A stretch of DNA of 64,000 nt, from the NCBI GenBank assembly GCA_964618215.1, contig CAZTZE010000001.1, forward strand, positions 104,223 through 168,222. Reading direction: 5' to 3'. How positions within the stretch are numbered: the first letter of the stretch is position 1; the number at the start of each line of letters is the position of its first letter. The translations under genes and the position numbers were made by a program. The notes beneath the pieces were generated by a model. That model ran no database searches, had not been told where the DNA came from, and saw nothing but the letters and a program-made list of their open reading frames with translations. Source of the stretch: CG2-30-58-95 sp964618215. GTDB taxonomy: Bacteria > Chloroflexota > Anaerolineae > Anaerolineales > Villigracilaceae. Positions 1 to 7,962 of the stretch are shown here, in pieces.

Positions 1-999
1 GATGGTCAGACCATAGGGGTCATAAGCGCCGGTATCATGCAGAAATACATCCTTCAAACCCAAAATATGCCCATCACTGCTCAGAGCCAGCTCGACATCA
101 TGGGTCTGCCCGCGCTCCTGGGTGGTGGCATAGAAGTTTTCCCGCCGGTCTTCGATCCACTTGATGGGTCGGCTCAGTTTCATAGATACCCAGGGAATCA
201 GCATCTCTTCGGGGTAGAACATCATCATTTTGGGGCCAAAGCCGCCCCCAACGAAGGGAGCAATCACCCTCACCTGGTTTTCAGACAAACCCAATCTTGC
301 TGCAAGCCCATTGCGAATTGGAATCGGCGCCTGGGTTGTATCCCATACAGTTAGATGCTGACTCTTCCCTTCCCAGTGGGCAACAATGCCGCGATTCTCC
401 ATTGCGGCAGCCGCGCCGCGGTCAGTGACTATTCTTCTCGTGATAACCAGGTCAGCCTTCTCCCGGGCTGCTTCATAGTCGCCCTTCTTTTGAATGAGGT
501 GAGCAGCCAGATTCGATTCCAGGTCATCGTGGACAAGAGGACTGCCCTCCTGCAAACTTTTTTCCAAGTCACTCACCGCCTCTAACGGTTCTAATTCAAC
601 CAAAATATCTTCGACAGCATCCTCGGCAATATAGCGGTTCTCTGCGATTACCACTGCTATGGCCTCACCTGCATGACGAACTTTGTCTTTGACGAGGGGA
701 ACCTGGCGGCGCGAATGGAAAATAACGTCTTTAGCTGTTGGAGGGGGAGAAACCAAAGGGGGACCCGGCTGCCAATCCTCGCCCATATCTTCAGCGGTGT
801 AGACTGCAACCACACCCGGTCGTTGGCGAGCCGCGGATACATCTATGCTCAGCAAGCGGGCGTGGGCGTAATCACTGCGCAGAAAAGCTGCATGGAGCAT
901 ACCGGGGATTTCCACATCATCCACAAATAGAGCTTGCCCGGTCAGCAGTCGTGGATCTTCGTTTCGCTTGACGCGTTTTCCAATGAATTTTTTGGTCAT
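1..999 (-). CDS. Xanthine dehydrogenase-family molybdopterin-binding subunit (partial)
   Basis: An open frame runs from an ATG at 999 to the window edge, giving the first 333 residues of a subunit that normally has about 750-800. The N-terminus (GKRVKRNEDPRLLTGQALFV) is the usual opening of CoxL/XdhA large subunits, and the glycine-rich cofactor-binding stretch GGGFGPK is visible near residue 240. These subunits carry the molybdenum-pterin cytosine dinucleotide cofactor and hydroxylate a carbon next to a ring nitrogen or an aldehyde carbon. The ATG overlaps the stop of the 2Fe-2S subunit gene (ATGA at 996-999), so the two are translationally coupled. The substrate cannot be read from the sequence. 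The C-terminal half, with the catalytic Glu, lies outside the window. Confidence 0.9.
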   Translation of the reverse strand, partial: MTKKFIGKRVKRNEDPRLLTGQALFVDDVEIPGMLHAAFLRSDYAHARLLSIDVSAARQRPGVVAVYTAEDMGEDWQPGPPLVSPPPTAKDVIFHSRRQVPLVKDKVRHAGEAIAVVIAENRYIAEDAVEDILVELEPLEAVSDLEKSLQEGSPLVHDDLESNLAAHLIQKKGDYEAAREKADLVITRRIVTDRGAAAAMENRGIVAHWEGKSQHLTVWDTTQAPIPIRNGLAARLGLSENQVRVIAPFVGGGFGPKMMMFYPEEMLIPWVSMKLSRPIKWIEDRRENFYATTQERGQTHDVELALSSDGHILGLKDVFLHDTGAYDPYGLTI

Positions 1000-1472
1000 T
1001 TTCTCATCTTTTCTGCCGCCAATTTGACGGCGTCAACGATGTGTTGGTAGCCCGTACAACGGCAGAGATTTCCGGAGATTGCTTCGCGGATTTCCTCCTC
1101 GCTTGGGTCGGGATTCTGCTCCAAGAAAGGCACAATTGTAGTTAAGATGCCTGGCGTGCAAAAACCGCACTGCAAGCCGTGAGCTTCCTGGAAGGCCTCC
1201 TGAATGGGGTGCAGGTTATCAATTGTCCCTAATCCTTCGACTGTTATGACTTCGTGTCCATTTGCCTGAACAGCAAACATCAAACAGGAGCGCGCTGGTT
1301 CCCCATCGAATAAGATCGTGCAGGCCCCGCAGACACCATGCTCGCAGCCGACATGTGTGCCAGTCAGACCAATGTCGTGGCGCAGGAAATCGCTCAACAG
1401 GATGCGCGGCTCGACAGCGCGTTCATAGCGGGTGTCATTGACAGTTACAACAAGATCGAATAAGTTGCTCAT
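996..1472 (-). CDS. 2Fe-2S subunit of molybdenum hydroxylase (CoxS/XdhC-like)
   Basis: This protein of about 158 residues carries two 2Fe-2S clusters and passes electrons from the molybdenum centre to FAD. Both binding motifs are present: the plant-ferredoxin type CEHGVCGACTILFDGEPARSC region (residues about 42-62) and the C-terminal CGFCTPGIL...CRCTGY pair. The length is normal for the family. The start at 1472 was chosen because it lies one base after the stop of the FAD subunit and follows an ACGAGA element; an ATG at 1493, 7 codons upstream, is possible. It sits between the FAD and molybdenum subunits, the common order FAD, FeS, Mo. Confidence 0.92.
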   Translation of the reverse strand: MSNLFDLVVTVNDTRYERAVEPRILLSDFLRHDIGLTGTHVGCEHGVCGACTILFDGEPARSCLMFAVQANGHEVITVEGLGTIDNLHPIQEAFQEAHGLQCGFCTPGILTTIVPFLEQNPDPSEEEIREAISGNLCRCTGYQHIVDAVKLAAEKMRK

Positions 1473-1473
1473 G

Positions 1474-2376
1474 TTAGTTTTCTCGTTTGCCATTTAATTC
1501 ATTACCCGCGGCGCGTTCGAAAGCCTGCTCAAGCGCACGACGCGCTAAAACATTTGCCAGATGGCGGCGGAATTCCGCTGTGGCGTGAATGTCGCTGCCT
1601 GGATCAATATCTTCAGAGGCAGCGATTTCAGCAGCTGCATGAATAGCTTCTAGCGTAGGTGCTTGTCCCTTGAGTAATTCAGCAGCTTGATGAGCAACCA
1701 TCGGGCCGTCACCGGCGCTCAAGAATACCATCCGAGCCTGCTGGCAAAGTTTATTCTCATCCAGGGTGACGACAGCAGCTACGCCGACCAGGGCGAAATC
1801 GTGAGGTCGCCGGGCAACTTCCATCAATGAACATCCAGATCGGACCGGCATGGGAGGCAACGCCGCCTCCACCAATATTTCATCCGGTTCCAGGGCCGTC
1901 GTAAACAGTCCGATGAAGAATTCATTCGCCGGAACCCAACGTTCCCTGTTTTGGCTGCGCAACCGGAAACGCCCGTCCAAAGCTACGCTCACGGATACGA
2001 GTTCAGCCGACGGGTCCGCATGGGAGACGCTGCCGCCAAAGGTGCCGCGGCTGCGGATTTGAGCAGTGGCAATCTTGGGCATGGTTTCGTGAAGCAGTGG
2101 CGCCCGTTCAGCAACCAGGGGATCAACCTCTACCCGATGATGGCGGGCCATGGCCCCTAAACGCAAACCGCCATTCTCATCTGGATGAATGTAAGAAAGT
2201 TCAGAGATGTTGTTCAAATCCACCAGGACGGAAGGCTGAACCAGGCGGAAATTCATCATCGGAATTAAGCTTTGCCCACCGGCCAAAACTTTGGCATCAT
2301 AGCCATGCTCGGCCAGGTGGGTTAAGGCTTCTTCTATGGTTGTGGGTGCATAATATTCGAACGGAGCTGGCTTCAT
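1474..2376 (-). CDS. FAD-binding subunit of molybdenum hydroxylase (CoxM-like)
   Basis: A 300-residue FAD-binding subunit that accepts electrons from the 2Fe-2S subunit. The N-terminal APFEYYAPTTIEEAL, the AGGQSLIPMM loop (about residue 33) and the TIGGS-like RGTFGGSVSHADP segment (about residue 111) are the PCMH-type FAD-binding signatures. The length matches the family. It is the first gene of the three-gene oxidase operon, preceded by AGGAG nine bases before the ATG. The gene order and close coupling indicate one heterotrimeric enzyme. The genes further upstream in the direction of transcription (DinB, NmrA) are separated from it by a REP-like repeat. Confidence 0.92.
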   Translation of the reverse strand: MKPAPFEYYAPTTIEEALTHLAEHGYDAKVLAGGQSLIPMMNFRLVQPSVLVDLNNISELSYIHPDENGGLRLGAMARHHRVEVDPLVAERAPLLHETMPKIATAQIRSRGTFGGSVSHADPSAELVSVSVALDGRFRLRSQNRERWVPANEFFIGLFTTALEPDEILVEAALPPMPVRSGCSLMEVARRPHDFALVGVAAVVTLDENKLCQQARMVFLSAGDGPMVAHQAAELLKGQAPTLEAIHAAAEIAASEDIDPGSDIHATAEFRRHLANVLARRALEQAFERAAGNELNGKREN

Positions 2377-2468
2377 CTAACTCATCTCCTAAGATAAAGT
2401 GGAATTTACTTGCATATCTTACATCAAGATGTCTGATTGCACTACCGTAAAACTTGCTATGGTCCAAG

Positions 2469-2560
2469 TTTGTCATTCTGAGGAGCGGTGTTGGCGACGA
2501 AGAATCTCGCTTGTCGCAGGCCGAGATACTTCGCGCCAAATGGCGGCGCTCAGTATGCCA
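2469..2560. repeat. REP-like hairpin repeat
   Basis: The 206-base gap between the DinB and oxidase genes holds TGTCATTCTGAGGAGCG followed by GACGAAGAATCTCGC and a degenerate inverted copy (GCCGAGATACTTCGCGCC, then GCGCTCAGTATGCC). The arms fold into a long imperfect hairpin. From memory, the GTCATTCTGAGGAGCG...GAAGAATC words recur as dispersed intergenic repeats in many environmental bacterial genomes. It may act as a transcription or mRNA-processing boundary. Confidence 0.6.
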
Positions 2561-2582
2561 AGTGACTTTTGCGGTATTGCGG

Positions 2583-3089
2583 CTAATCTCCAGGCAAGCG
2601 TTCAAACCAGAGAGGCGAGGGAATACTCTTGCCGCCCGTCCACAATTGGTAAGTGAGTTGCATGTGACCCAGGTGAAGAGATGTATGATCAATCACCTGT
2701 AAAATAGACCAGCGCATCGGGACGGTGCGGCCTCTCGCCTGGCGTGCGCCATTCAAATCAGATTCGCCCAGGGTGGAAAACACATCTCTTGTCTCTCGCG
2801 CGGTCTGCTCCAAGAGTTGGATAATTTCTGCTGCGTTGGTCGCTACAGCAGCAAATTCAGCCTCCCGGTCGCGAGTCTCAGGCCTGCCAGCGATCACTTC
2901 AGCAATCCAGAAATGCTCCGCGCCAGCGATATGGGCGGCTAAGACAGCCAGCGAATTGGTGGCATGATCGCCTTTTCCTTCGATCGGCCGCCAATTCAGG
3001 GCTTCCGCGGGTAATTCAGCGATCAGGCCGGAAACCTGGTTATGCAAATCTTCAATTCGTTCCAGGTAGTTATCCAATTCTGGGATCAT
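2583..3089 (-). CDS. DinB-family protein
   Basis: A 168-residue four-helix-bundle protein of the DinB/YfiT superfamily. The three potential metal-binding histidines lie in the expected places: AAHIAGAEHFW near residue 50 and IDHTSLHLGHMQLTYQLW near residue 140. Members are metal-dependent, often thiol-transferase-like or uncharacterised enzymes; no substrate can be assigned. Its start overlaps the stop of the upstream NmrA-like gene by four bases (ATGA at 3086-3089), so the two are co-transcribed. It lies downstream of a strong terminator and therefore outside the operon of the amidase and cyclase genes. Confidence 0.85.
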   Translation of the reverse strand: MIPELDNYLERIEDLHNQVSGLIAELPAEALNWRPIEGKGDHATNSLAVLAAHIAGAEHFWIAEVIAGRPETRDREAEFAAVATNAAEIIQLLEQTARETRDVFSTLGESDLNGARQARGRTVPMRWSILQVIDHTSLHLGHMQLTYQLWTGGKSIPSPLWFERLPGD

Positions 3090-3934
3090 TTTTTAATCCG
3101 TTTGACAAACTCCGCAAAGGATGTGGGGTGCCGTCCGAGCAAACGACTCAAAGCGTTTGTGTTGCCTGTAAATCCATAACTTTCATAATAACAGAACATT
3201 TTGATCAAGGTCAATACTTGATAGTCGCCCAAGCCGGATGCTCTGGCGCCTCGCTTCCACACCTCGAGCGATACAACTTCCGCTTCCACCGGACGGTCAA
3301 GTTGGTCTGCCAACGTTGAGGCGATTTCAATTTGAGACATCGCCGGTGTGCCGACTAACTCGATGGTCGCGCCAATGTGTCCGGGTTCAGTGAGAACAAT
3401 CGCGGCCGCTTGAGCGACATCATTCAAGTCAACCAAACTCAAACAAGTCTCCGGCGAGTATGGCACCGGATATATGCCATTAAGAATTTGATTCCAATTT
3501 GCCAAAACATTCTGCATGTAGGCTGTCGGCTGCAAGATGGTAAAGGGCAAACCCGATTCGAAGAGTATTTCCTCGACGCGCATTTTCTGCCAGTGATGCG
3601 GCATAGCCTCGATCTGCGGATGCAAAACCGAATGGAAGATGAAGCGTTCGATGTCCGCAGATTGGGCAGCGGCTATGACAGTCTTTCCAATGGTCACCTC
3701 ATCCGGGCTGACATTGGGGGCAATATGATAAATTGCCCGAACCCCTTGGACTGCCCGGAGCATAATGGCCTGGTCACGCAGATCTCCAACGAGCACATCC
3801 TCAACGCCAAGCGCTTCGAGGGAGGAAACCTGATCAAACCGGTGTACCAATGCCCGGACAGTTTCAGCGCTTTTCGCAAGCGCTTGAATGATCGCCACGC
3901 CGGTTTTGCCAGCCGCACCTGTGATAAGAATCAT
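3086..3934 (-). CDS. NmrA-like NAD(P)-binding oxidoreductase
   Basis: A 282-residue atypical short-chain dehydrogenase. The N-terminal MILITGAAGKTGVAIIQAL is the Rossmann dinucleotide-binding loop of NmrA/QOR2-type proteins, followed by an arginine in RALVHR that usually indicates NADPH preference. There is no clear Tyr-x-x-x-Lys catalytic pair, as expected for the NmrA group. Members act as NADPH sensors or quinone/flavonoid-type reductases. It is coupled to the DinB gene. A terminator for the neighbouring cyclase operon lies just upstream (3944-3977), so this pair probably has its own promoter or depends on read-through. Confidence 0.85.
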   Translation of the reverse strand: MILITGAAGKTGVAIIQALAKSAETVRALVHRFDQVSSLEALGVEDVLVGDLRDQAIMLRAVQGVRAIYHIAPNVSPDEVTIGKTVIAAAQSADIERFIFHSVLHPQIEAMPHHWQKMRVEEILFESGLPFTILQPTAYMQNVLANWNQILNGIYPVPYSPETCLSLVDLNDVAQAAAIVLTEPGHIGATIELVGTPAMSQIEIASTLADQLDRPVEAEVVSLEVWKRGARASGLGDYQVLTLIKMFCYYESYGFTGNTNALSRLLGRHPTSFAEFVKRIKK

Positions 3935-3943
3935 GGTCGAAAA

Positions 3944-3977
3944 AGGCTGACGGGTTTCCGCGAAAACCCGTCAGCCT
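3944..3977 (-). terminator. Rho-independent terminator after the cyclase operon
   Basis: A perfect 14-bp inverted repeat (AGGCTGACGGGTTT / AAACCCGTCAGCCT) with a 6-base loop. On the minus strand the stem is followed by TTTTTCG. It lies directly after the stop of the double-cyclase gene, in the direction that ends that operon. Confidence 0.85.
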
Positions 3978-3982
3978 GAAAA

Positions 3983-5656
3983 CTAACTGCCTTCTTTGAA
4001 AGCCACGAAGCGTCCCCACATGGATTCCGCTTCCATGGCTTTTTGCAAGTAGCAACCGATGTAATAGCGACCGCTTTTGGCGGTGGCGATATCACCCGCC
4101 AGATTCTCGGCGTGCACGATCTTCTTGGGGAAGAGGTTGAGGTGCATATCCTGATAGAAGCCTTCCAACGGGTACATCTCATCCCAATCTTTGCCAAAGT
4201 CTTTGATCAGTTTGGCGTTGGCTTCTGCAAAAGTTTTGGGATGCCAGATACGCATAATGGTGTTCATGGGGTGGTCGGCGGATACCGCGTCCACACCGAT
4301 CCATTTGAGTTTCATTTCTGTTGCCCACTTGGAGAAATCGGCTGAGGGACCCGGGTGTTTGACCATATATCGGAATTCATCAGAATCTTCGCTGCACCAG
4401 CCATACTTGTTCCAGCCCGTTTTGATGACCAGAATATCACCCTTGCGGATATCAACGACCTCTTCAATCATTTTCGGGGTATATACGCTGGAATCGCTGA
4501 CCAGGTGGGAGATGTCGGCAATGACGCCGGGACCTATCCATTCAGACAAAGGTACCTGTCCGATAGTTCGCCCATTGGGATAAAAGTGTTTTTCGCCATC
4601 CATGTGAGTGGCAAGGTGAATACTGGCGTTGCAGATGGAACCGTTACGTCCCATGCCAAAGTATTGTCCGCCAACACGTTTGGTATAGGTGACACTCAAT
4701 GGAACATAGTTAAGCCATTGCGGGGTCTGAACGCTGAAGGGGACGGTCATATCGATCATTTCTGAGTTTTCCATCGCCCTGATAAAATCTTCTTCACTCA
4801 TTCCTGCCGGCGCGGTTAAGGCGGATACGCGCGCCCATGCAATTTCCACTTCCATATAGGGGATGGGCATGATTTGGATCCAGGCACGTTTGTTTTTCAG
4901 TTGGTCAATCTCGCCCACAATACATTCGGCAAGCACAAGATGTCCTTTCGGCATGGTGATGTGAGTGAGTTCGTAGTATTCGCCCTGTGGGAAGGTCTCA
5001 TCCCATGTTTTACCGGTTTCTTTTTTCAGTTTTTCTTCAGCCAATTTGAAGTGATTTTCATGCATTCGGCGGATCGGAGTGTTCATGGGATGTTCAGCAG
5101 CGCCGCAATCCACACCGACGACCTTGAGTTTCATATCCAGCGCCCACTTGTAAAAGTCTATTGAAGGACCTGGATGGCGCACGAGAAAACCAAATTCCAT
5201 GGATTCAACGCCACCTTGCGCTTTTTTGTTGTTCACTTGCGGCTGGTCCCAGGAATATTTGTGATACCCAGTGTTAATGATCAGAATGTCACCTTGTTTA
5301 ACTTCGGCTTTCTTCATGATCATTTCCGGGGTGATGATGCTGTAATCAGAAACCATATCCGAAATGTCAACAATCACACCAGGACCACACAAGTCTTCCA
5401 AAGGAATATCGGCGATTGCGCGGCCGCCAGAGTGAAACGCCCGTTCACCCACCAGGTGAGTGCCTACAGTGTTGCTCCAATTCAGGATCTGACCATTCGC
5501 GCCTTGTCCGCCACCATAAGCGCCAGTGACACGTTTGAAAAAGTGCACTTCAAGCGATTTTTCACCTGGCCAGGGGGGAGTAAAAATACTGCAACCTTGA
5601 GTCAGGTCGTGTAACTTGGCCTCACTCATCATCTTAATAAAACTTTCTCGGTCCAT
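3983..5656 (-). CDS. Tandem double cyclase-family (kynurenine formamidase-like) hydrolase
   Basis: A 557-residue protein made of two cyclase-family domains (pfam Cyclase, normally about 210-260 residues alone). These are metal-dependent amidohydrolases that open or cleave amide bonds, for example N-formylkynurenine or isatin. Each half has a matching HPMNT motif and the GPGVI(V/A)DIS strand. The C-terminal half keeps the metal site in the form HLATHMDGEKHF (about residue 345). In the N-terminal half the aligned stretch reads TVGTHLVGERAFH (about residues 63-75) and lacks several ligands, so it may be a non-catalytic partner domain. The start at 5656 follows CGGAGG with six bases of spacing; an ATG 20 codons earlier would overlap the upstream gene. 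Last gene of the operon. Confidence 0.85.
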   Translation of the reverse strand: MDRESFIKMMSEAKLHDLTQGCSIFTPPWPGEKSLEVHFFKRVTGAYGGGQGANGQILNWSNTVGTHLVGERAFHSGGRAIADIPLEDLCGPGVIVDISDMVSDYSIITPEMIMKKAEVKQGDILIINTGYHKYSWDQPQVNNKKAQGGVESMEFGFLVRHPGPSIDFYKWALDMKLKVVGVDCGAAEHPMNTPIRRMHENHFKLAEEKLKKETGKTWDETFPQGEYYELTHITMPKGHLVLAECIVGEIDQLKNKRAWIQIMPIPYMEVEIAWARVSALTAPAGMSEEDFIRAMENSEMIDMTVPFSVQTPQWLNYVPLSVTYTKRVGGQYFGMGRNGSICNASIHLATHMDGEKHFYPNGRTIGQVPLSEWIGPGVIADISHLVSDSSVYTPKMIEEVVDIRKGDILVIKTGWNKYGWCSEDSDEFRYMVKHPGPSADFSKWATEMKLKWIGVDAVSADHPMNTIMRIWHPKTFAEANAKLIKDFGKDWDEMYPLEGFYQDMHLNLFPKKIVHAENLAGDIATAKSGRYYIGCYLQKAMEAESMWGRFVAFKEGS

Positions 5657-5684
5657 CGTAGCCTCCGTTTTTCTGAGTATAGGA

Positions 5685-6926
5685 TTAGAAACCGTATTTA
5701 TCAGCGAATGCGACAAGCGCTTCTTCGAACACGCTCATTGGGGCTGAAACAACACCAGCGCCGACCTGTCCAACCCCTGGATCCTTGTGAGCGACGCCCG
5801 TGTTCACACGCGGGGTGATCTGTTTTTCGACAACCTTGCGGATATCAATACCGGTTGGGGTGCCGCGGAAATCAAGGAATGGGATGGTGAAATGTGTGTG
5901 TTCGGCATAGGTGATTTCGTACATTTCGAGGGTGGTATTAATGGCGTCTTTGGGTACACCACCGATGAAGGTGACCAAGGCGGGGGCGGTTGCCATGGCA
6001 AAACCACCGATACCGGCTGTTTCAGTGATGACACTGTCGCCAATATCGCGGCAAGCGTCTGATTCTTTGAAACCAGGGAAGTAAAGCGCCTTAACAATCG
6101 GGGATTGTGCTGTGAACCATTTGTCTCCCAAACCGCTGACCTTGATGCCAAAATCGGTGCCGTTGCGAGCCATGATGGTGACGATCGTGCTGCCTTCCAC
6201 ATTATGACCGGCAGCGGTCATTGACTTACAACCAGCCATAACGGGGTTGAGAATGCTCAAAGCATTCTCGCCGAGGAATTTGATCGTTTCAAAGGCGGTA
6301 GCGCTGTCTTTGGCAGTTTTAGCGATGTAAGGGGCTAATTGAGTTGTCCACAATACAGAGGCGGCATCCAGGCGGTTATGCCCGTCATCGCCCATGTGAA
6401 GCGCTTTGGAAAGGATGGCGCGAATATCAATGCCGCCGATTGCTTCCAATGCGGCTTTGATCGTTGGACCCAGTGTGGATTCCATCCAGCGTAATTTATC
6501 CAATACTTCCTGGCTGTAAGCGCCCATGCGCAGGACTTTGCCGCGGCCTTCATTGAGGTTGGAGAAGCATTTGATCTTGTGGGTCTGGTTCTCAACAACA
6601 TAGACAAGCATGGAAGGTGAGATCACGCCAGCCATTGGGCCGGCGCACATGTGCTCATGGCAGGGTGAAAACTCGATTTTGCCTGATTTGAGCATCTTCT
6701 CTGCTTCTTCGCCATTCTTGGCTTTGCCTTCAAAGATCAAGGCGCCCATCATGGCGCCTTTCATTGGGCCAGCCATGCGCTCCCAGGTAACCGGAGGACC
6801 GGCATGAAGGAGCATGTTGTCGTGTATACCGGGTACCACGTCAATCGCCTTTGCCAGGGTGGTGGCAATCGGCCGGGCTTCCATCATGCGCTGGGTAGCT
6901 TCGGTATTTGCTTTTTCAATATCCAT
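5685..6926 (-). CDS. DUF1116 protein (YlbE/AllG-like)
   Basis: A 413-residue DUF1116 protein. Its conserved segments include SPCHEHMCAGPMAGVISPSM (about residue 86) and GDDGHNRLDAA (about residue 178). In Escherichia coli the homologue YlbE is encoded next to FdrA and YlbF in the allantoin-degradation region, and these have been linked to oxamate carbamoyltransferase activity (AllFGH). Here an fdrA homologue lies two genes upstream in the same operon, which supports the same kind of carbamoyl- or acyl-transfer complex. No YlbF/AllH (DUF2877) homologue is visible in the window. The stop lies 28 bases before the start of the double cyclase gene. Confidence 0.85.
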   Translation of the reverse strand: MDIEKANTEATQRMMEARPIATTLAKAIDVVPGIHDNMLLHAGPPVTWERMAGPMKGAMMGALIFEGKAKNGEEAEKMLKSGKIEFSPCHEHMCAGPMAGVISPSMLVYVVENQTHKIKCFSNLNEGRGKVLRMGAYSQEVLDKLRWMESTLGPTIKAALEAIGGIDIRAILSKALHMGDDGHNRLDAASVLWTTQLAPYIAKTAKDSATAFETIKFLGENALSILNPVMAGCKSMTAAGHNVEGSTIVTIMARNGTDFGIKVSGLGDKWFTAQSPIVKALYFPGFKESDACRDIGDSVITETAGIGGFAMATAPALVTFIGGVPKDAINTTLEMYEITYAEHTHFTIPFLDFRGTPTGIDIRKVVEKQITPRVNTGVAHKDPGVGQVGAGVVSAPMSVFEEALVAFADKYGF

Positions 6927-6963
6927 GAGTGTATCCTTTTGGTATGGTTTTTCATAGCACGGC

Positions 6964-7061
6964 AGACCCTAAAGGTCTTTTCAGGCAAACCAGAAGACAA
7001 GTTGGCATGAGAACTCTGCATGAAACGCGTGTGGGCTATACAAAGGAGACCTTTAGGGTCT
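6964..7061. repeat. 15-bp inverted repeat between nitrilase and DUF1116 genes
   Basis: AGACCCTAAAGGTCT at 6964-6978 pairs perfectly with AGACCTTTAGGGTCT at 7047-7061. The second arm contains the stop codon of the nitrilase gene. Each arm is itself largely palindromic. The 68-base loop has no gene. It could be an mRNA processing or stabilising element within the operon, or a mobile short repeat. Confidence 0.6.
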
Positions 7062-7952
7062 TGGCCCTTTTTTGGATGAACGTTTCCCGATTTCAAATCG
7101 AGAACGCGCCTCTTTCAAAATCTCCTCATACAAGGCAAGGTTTCGGTCTTCTAAATGGTCGAATTTCTGGGGGCTTTTACTCCCCCAGGTCACGTAGCGT
7201 AGCGGGTCAGGGTCGAGTTTAGCAGCGATGATTTCTTCAGTACCGCGAGCTTGAGCCAGTCGCCAGGCAATGGGGGTTACGATCATGCTATGACCGAAAC
7301 CGTAATTTCCACAAGCGTCCGGCCCCACTATATTACTGGCAACTACATAAACATGATTATCGTAAGCACGGGCGGCATTGGTGATATACCAAATATCATA
7401 GCTGCGCTGGAAAGCAGATGCTCTGACAATAATATCGGCTCCTTTTACTGCCAGCAGGCGCGAGAGTTCTGGAAAGTCGCCGTCGTAGCAAATGATCATG
7501 CCAATATTACCCAGGGCTGTCTCGAACACATCCGCGCGATCACCGACCTCCGCCCAACCGCCTTTATCGCGACGTTCCCACGGGGCAGGATGGGTTTTAT
7601 CATATATCCCAATGATTTCCCCATTGGGGCCGATCAGTATTGACGAATTGTAGACAAAACCGCGTTCACCCGCGCGCCGGTAGGATGGCCAAACAACGTG
7701 GACTCCCAATTCCTTCGCCGCTGCCTGAATATCGTGAGTTATCCGACCCGGAACCTCATCAACAAGGTGCCACAATTCTTCCGCACTGAGACCAGTCTCA
7801 TATCCTGTGGTTACCGTCTCAGGGAATACGACCAATTCAGCGCCATACTCTGAGACTGCCTTTTTCAGCCAAGCTACTCCCTTGTCAACATTCGCCTGGA
7901 CATCATTTGGAGTGATCGCGATTTGCGCACAAGCAACGATAAATTCTTTCAT
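7053..7952 (-). CDS. Nitrilase-superfamily C-N hydrolase (amidase/N-carbamoylase-like)
   Basis: A 299-residue cytoplasmic C-N hydrolase. The catalytic triad is visible: Glu in VFPETVTTGYE (about residue 45), Lys in YDKTHPAPWE (about residue 119) and Cys in MIICYDGDFPE (about residue 154). The Cys followed by YD-DFPE is typical of aliphatic amidase/N-carbamoyl amidohydrolase branches rather than true nitrilases. The start follows AAAAGGA at six-base spacing. It sits between fdrA (10 bases) and the DUF1116 gene, so it probably releases ammonia or a carbamoyl group from the same substrate chain. The exact substrate is not determined by sequence. Confidence 0.87.
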   Translation of the reverse strand: MKEFIVACAQIAITPNDVQANVDKGVAWLKKAVSEYGAELVVFPETVTTGYETGLSAEELWHLVDEVPGRITHDIQAAAKELGVHVVWPSYRRAGERGFVYNSSILIGPNGEIIGIYDKTHPAPWERRDKGGWAEVGDRADVFETALGNIGMIICYDGDFPELSRLLAVKGADIIVRASAFQRSYDIWYITNAARAYDNHVYVVASNIVGPDACGNYGFGHSMIVTPIAWRLAQARGTEEIIAAKLDPDPLRYVTWGSKSPQKFDHLEDRNLALYEEILKEARSRFEIGKRSSKKGPRP

Positions 7953-7962
7953 AAATATCCTT

